DNA from: Streptomyces sp. SA15
GTDB taxonomy: Bacteria; Actinomycetota; Actinomycetes; Streptomycetales; Streptomycetaceae
Direction: 5' to 3'
Length of the DNA stretch: 64,000 bases
Assembly: GCF_002291145.1 (NCBI RefSeq)
Contig: NZ_NTGE01000099.1
Location: 179,957-243,956 of the forward strand
In this document: one piece after another, positions 62,447-64,000 of the stretch
Layout of the letters: the number at the start of each line of letters is the position of its first letter
Numbering within the stretch: position 1 is the first letter of the stretch
Position numbers and translations under genes: made by a program
Notes under the pieces: model-generated
The model's database searches: none
What the model was told of the DNA's origin: nothing
What the model saw: only the letters and a program-made list of their open reading frames with translations

Positions 62447-63258
62447 CGACCGTACTCGACTGCCGCGAGTTCATCGGCATGGTCGACGACCTGCTCGACG
62501 CCGACGAGGAGACCTGGCAGGCCGAGGTGGTGCAGCACCTGAAGGACTGCCCGCCCTGCGAGGTCTACCTGGAGCAACTCCAGGACGTACGCCGCCTCCT
62601 GCGCGGCATGGACACCGAGACGCTGCCGAACGATGACCCGCGGGTCAGGGAACTGCTCGACAAAATCGACTCCCGGCCGCGCTTCACACTCGTCGACGAG
62701 GACGCGGTGGGGCACTGGCAGCCCGAGGAAGTCATCGAGCCGCAGGCGCTCAAGGCCGTGGCCGGCGCCTTCCCCAGCGGAGTCACCGTGATCACCACGG
62801 CTCCGGCCGGTAAGCCGGTCGGGATGACGGTGAGCTCGTTCACCAGCGTCTCCCTCGACCCGCCGCTGATCCTGGTGTGCGTCGCGCGGACGGCAAGCTG
62901 CCTGCCGGCCTTCCGCGTCGGTTCCCCGATGGGCGTGAACGTGCTGTCCCGCGGCCAGGCGCACGTGGCGAAGACGTTCGCCTCCCCGGTGGAGGACCGC
63001 TTCGCCGTCGTGGAGCACCGGACCGGGCCCCACGGCGTCCCCCTCATCGAGGAGACCGCCGCCTGGCTGTCCACCCACATCGTGCGGATCTACGACGGCG
63101 GTGACCACGTCATCCTCCTCGCCCGGGTGCACGCCCTGCACCGGTCGGCCCACACCCCGCTGCTCTACCAGGCGGGCGCCCTGCACGACTGGACGCCGAC
63201 CCTGGTACCGCCGGTGACCGGTGACCGGCGGGCGGGCCGGAAGGACGGCACGCCATGA
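62443..63258 (+). CDS. Zinc anti-sigma domain fused to flavin reductase
   Basis: A 271-residue two-domain protein. Residues 1-80 are an RsrA-like ZAS domain: C7, then H32-x3-C36-x2-C39 (VVQHLKDCPPC), the same spacing as the C-H-C-C site of redox anti-sigma RsrA. Residues about 95-255 are an NADH:FMN oxidoreductase of the DIM6/flavin-reductase group (LKAVAGAFPSGVTVITTAP, GMTVSSFTSVSLDPPLILVCV, VNVLSRGQ, HIVRIYDGGDHVILLARV). No membrane segment separates them. It should hold the sigma factor encoded just before it and also supply reduced flavin to the oxidoreductase at 60687. Confidence 0.85.
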   Translation: MTTVLDCREFIGMVDDLLDADEETWQAEVVQHLKDCPPCEVYLEQLQDVRRLLRGMDTETLPNDDPRVRELLDKIDSRPRFTLVDEDAVGHWQPEEVIEPQALKAVAGAFPSGVTVITTAPAGKPVGMTVSSFTSVSLDPPLILVCVARTASCLPAFRVGSPMGVNVLSRGQAHVAKTFASPVEDRFAVVEHRTGPHGVPLIEETAAWLSTHIVRIYDGGDHVILLARVHALHRSAHTPLLYQAGALHDWTPTLVPPVTGDRRAGRKDGTP

Positions 63259-64000
63259 CGCCGAGACTCCGCACCGGCCAACTGGTGGCGCAATTGATCG
63301 ATGTGTCCGTGCGCCGCGGCGACAAGCTGGTGCTCGACGGCATCTCCCTGTCCATCAACTGCGGCCGGGTGCTGGCCCTGCTCGGCCAGTCCGGTGCCGG
63401 CAAGTCCACGCTGCTGCACGTCCTCACGGGCGACCTGGCGCCGAGTCGAGGCGAGATCGACTCCGGCGGGCACGACCTCAAGAAGGGCACCGTCCACCAG
63501 GCGCCGCTGCTGTTCCCCTGGCTGACGGTGCGTGAGAACGCCGGACTCGGCCAGACGTACGCCGCCAACAAGGACGTCCCCCCGGAACTCGTCGACGAGT
63601 TGCTGGAACTGCTGGGACTGACTGCCGTGGCGGACAGCTATGCCGAGGAGATCTCCGGCGGCCAGGCCCAACGGGTCGCGCTCGCCAGGGCGTTGGCCAT
63701 CGCGCCGGACGTGCTGCTGCTCGACGAGCCGTTCTCCGCGCTCGATCCGCTCACCCGCGCCGAGCTGCAGAGCTGGCTGCGCCGGCAGGTGACGGAGCGG
63801 GGCTGGACCACGGTCATGGTCACCCACGACATCGACGAGGCGCTCGTGCTCGCCGACGAGATCGTGCTGCTGGGCACAGGCGGCCGTATCGCGGACCGCT
63901 GGACCCACCAGCCCGAGTCGCAGGACGGCCCGCCGGGCCGCTCCGCCCGCCAGGCGGAGCTGCGCGCCGTGATCCAGGCGGCCTACCACACCGCGGCGAA
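63255..64000 (+). CDS. ABC transporter ATPase, nitrate/sulfonate/cyanate type (3' end outside window)
   Basis: At least 248 residues. Walker A LLGQSGAGKSTLL, Q-loop KGTVHQAPLLFPWLTV (FPWLTV is typical of SsuB/TauB/NrtD), signature EISGGQAQRVALARAL, Walker B VLLLDEPFSALDPLTRAELQ and H-loop VTHDIDEAL. It belongs to the group importing nitrate, sulfonates, taurine or cyanate. Coupled to the anti-sigma fusion by ATGA. The permease and binding-protein genes are expected past 64000; the frame is open at the window end. Confidence 0.92.
   Translation, partial: MTPRLRTGQLVAQLIDVSVRRGDKLVLDGISLSINCGRVLALLGQSGAGKSTLLHVLTGDLAPSRGEIDSGGHDLKKGTVHQAPLLFPWLTVRENAGLGQTYAANKDVPPELVDELLELLGLTAVADSYAEEISGGQAQRVALARALAIAPDVLLLDEPFSALDPLTRAELQSWLRRQVTERGWTTVMVTHDIDEALVLADEIVLLGTGGRIADRWTHQPESQDGPPGRSARQAELRAVIQAAYHTAA

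Overview
The window is chromosomal DNA of a Streptomyces-type actinomycete. It is very GC-rich, uses GTG and TTG starts and tightly coupled ATGA/GTGA gene junctions, and carries the dnaK-grpE-dnaJ-hspR operon with HspR (HAIR) operators, dcd beside a tRNA-Gly, a two-Fe-S-cluster membrane oxidoreductase and Tat-type secreted enzymes. No species can be named from the sequence alone.

Layout. 1-3.2 kb: a tandem repeat, a 76-bp palindromic element, a dead metallo-hydrolase gene, an SRPBCC protein and an ECF sigma/DHFR-like pair. 3.3-9.1 kb: an accessory patch with a Uma2-type nuclease, an AAA ATPase, a stand-alone TnpB with a readable omega-RNA scaffold, and a 5'-truncated polymorphic-toxin gene followed by two DUF4279-like genes. 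9.1-16.3 kb: an orphan sugar-binding lipoprotein and a three-gene operon of secreted PA14-like/FN3 paralogues. 16.4-32.6 kb: mostly core genes (heat-shock operon, a MraY-like pseudoenzyme, Fe-S oxidoreductase, a two-component system, a TetR/methyltransferase pair with three operators, FG-GAP protein, Yip1 protein, phosphoribosyltransferase, dcd).

Downstream of tRNA-Gly(CCC) at 32.9 kb the character changes. 33-41 kb holds a decayed ars locus (arsR and arsM look intact, while an aquaporin is fused by deletion to the tail of an arsenate reductase), a frameshifted XRE-ImmA gene, an esterase remnant and a truncated TetR gene. Intact Lrp, OsmC and MalY-type genes lie among these remnants.

41.3-56.9 kb reads as an L-fucose (or similar deoxysugar) utilisation locus. 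It has a secreted beta-helix protein, a FadR-type regulator, an enolase-family dehydratase, an ABC importer, SDR and aldo/keto reductases, a lactonase, LutA and a secreted GH29 fucosidase. Matching GntR/FadR operators sit inside the promoters of both divergent transcription units. The hydrolase for the last carbon-splitting step is a frameshifted remnant and lutB is cut after 28 codons, so the pathway looks broken or completed elsewhere.

57-59.4 kb has a HxlR regulator among three NTF2-like paralogues (one truncated) with a duplicated 55-bp promoter block. 59.6-64 kb is the most novel unit: OsmC, cyanase, an acyl-CoA-dehydrogenase-fold oxidoreductase, an ECF sigma factor, a protein joining an RsrA-like zinc anti-sigma motif to a flavin reductase, and an ABC ATPase that runs off the end. 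The last four genes overlap by 4 bp each. This suggests a flavin- or redox-gated regulon for uptake and oxidation of a small N- or S-containing compound that releases cyanate.
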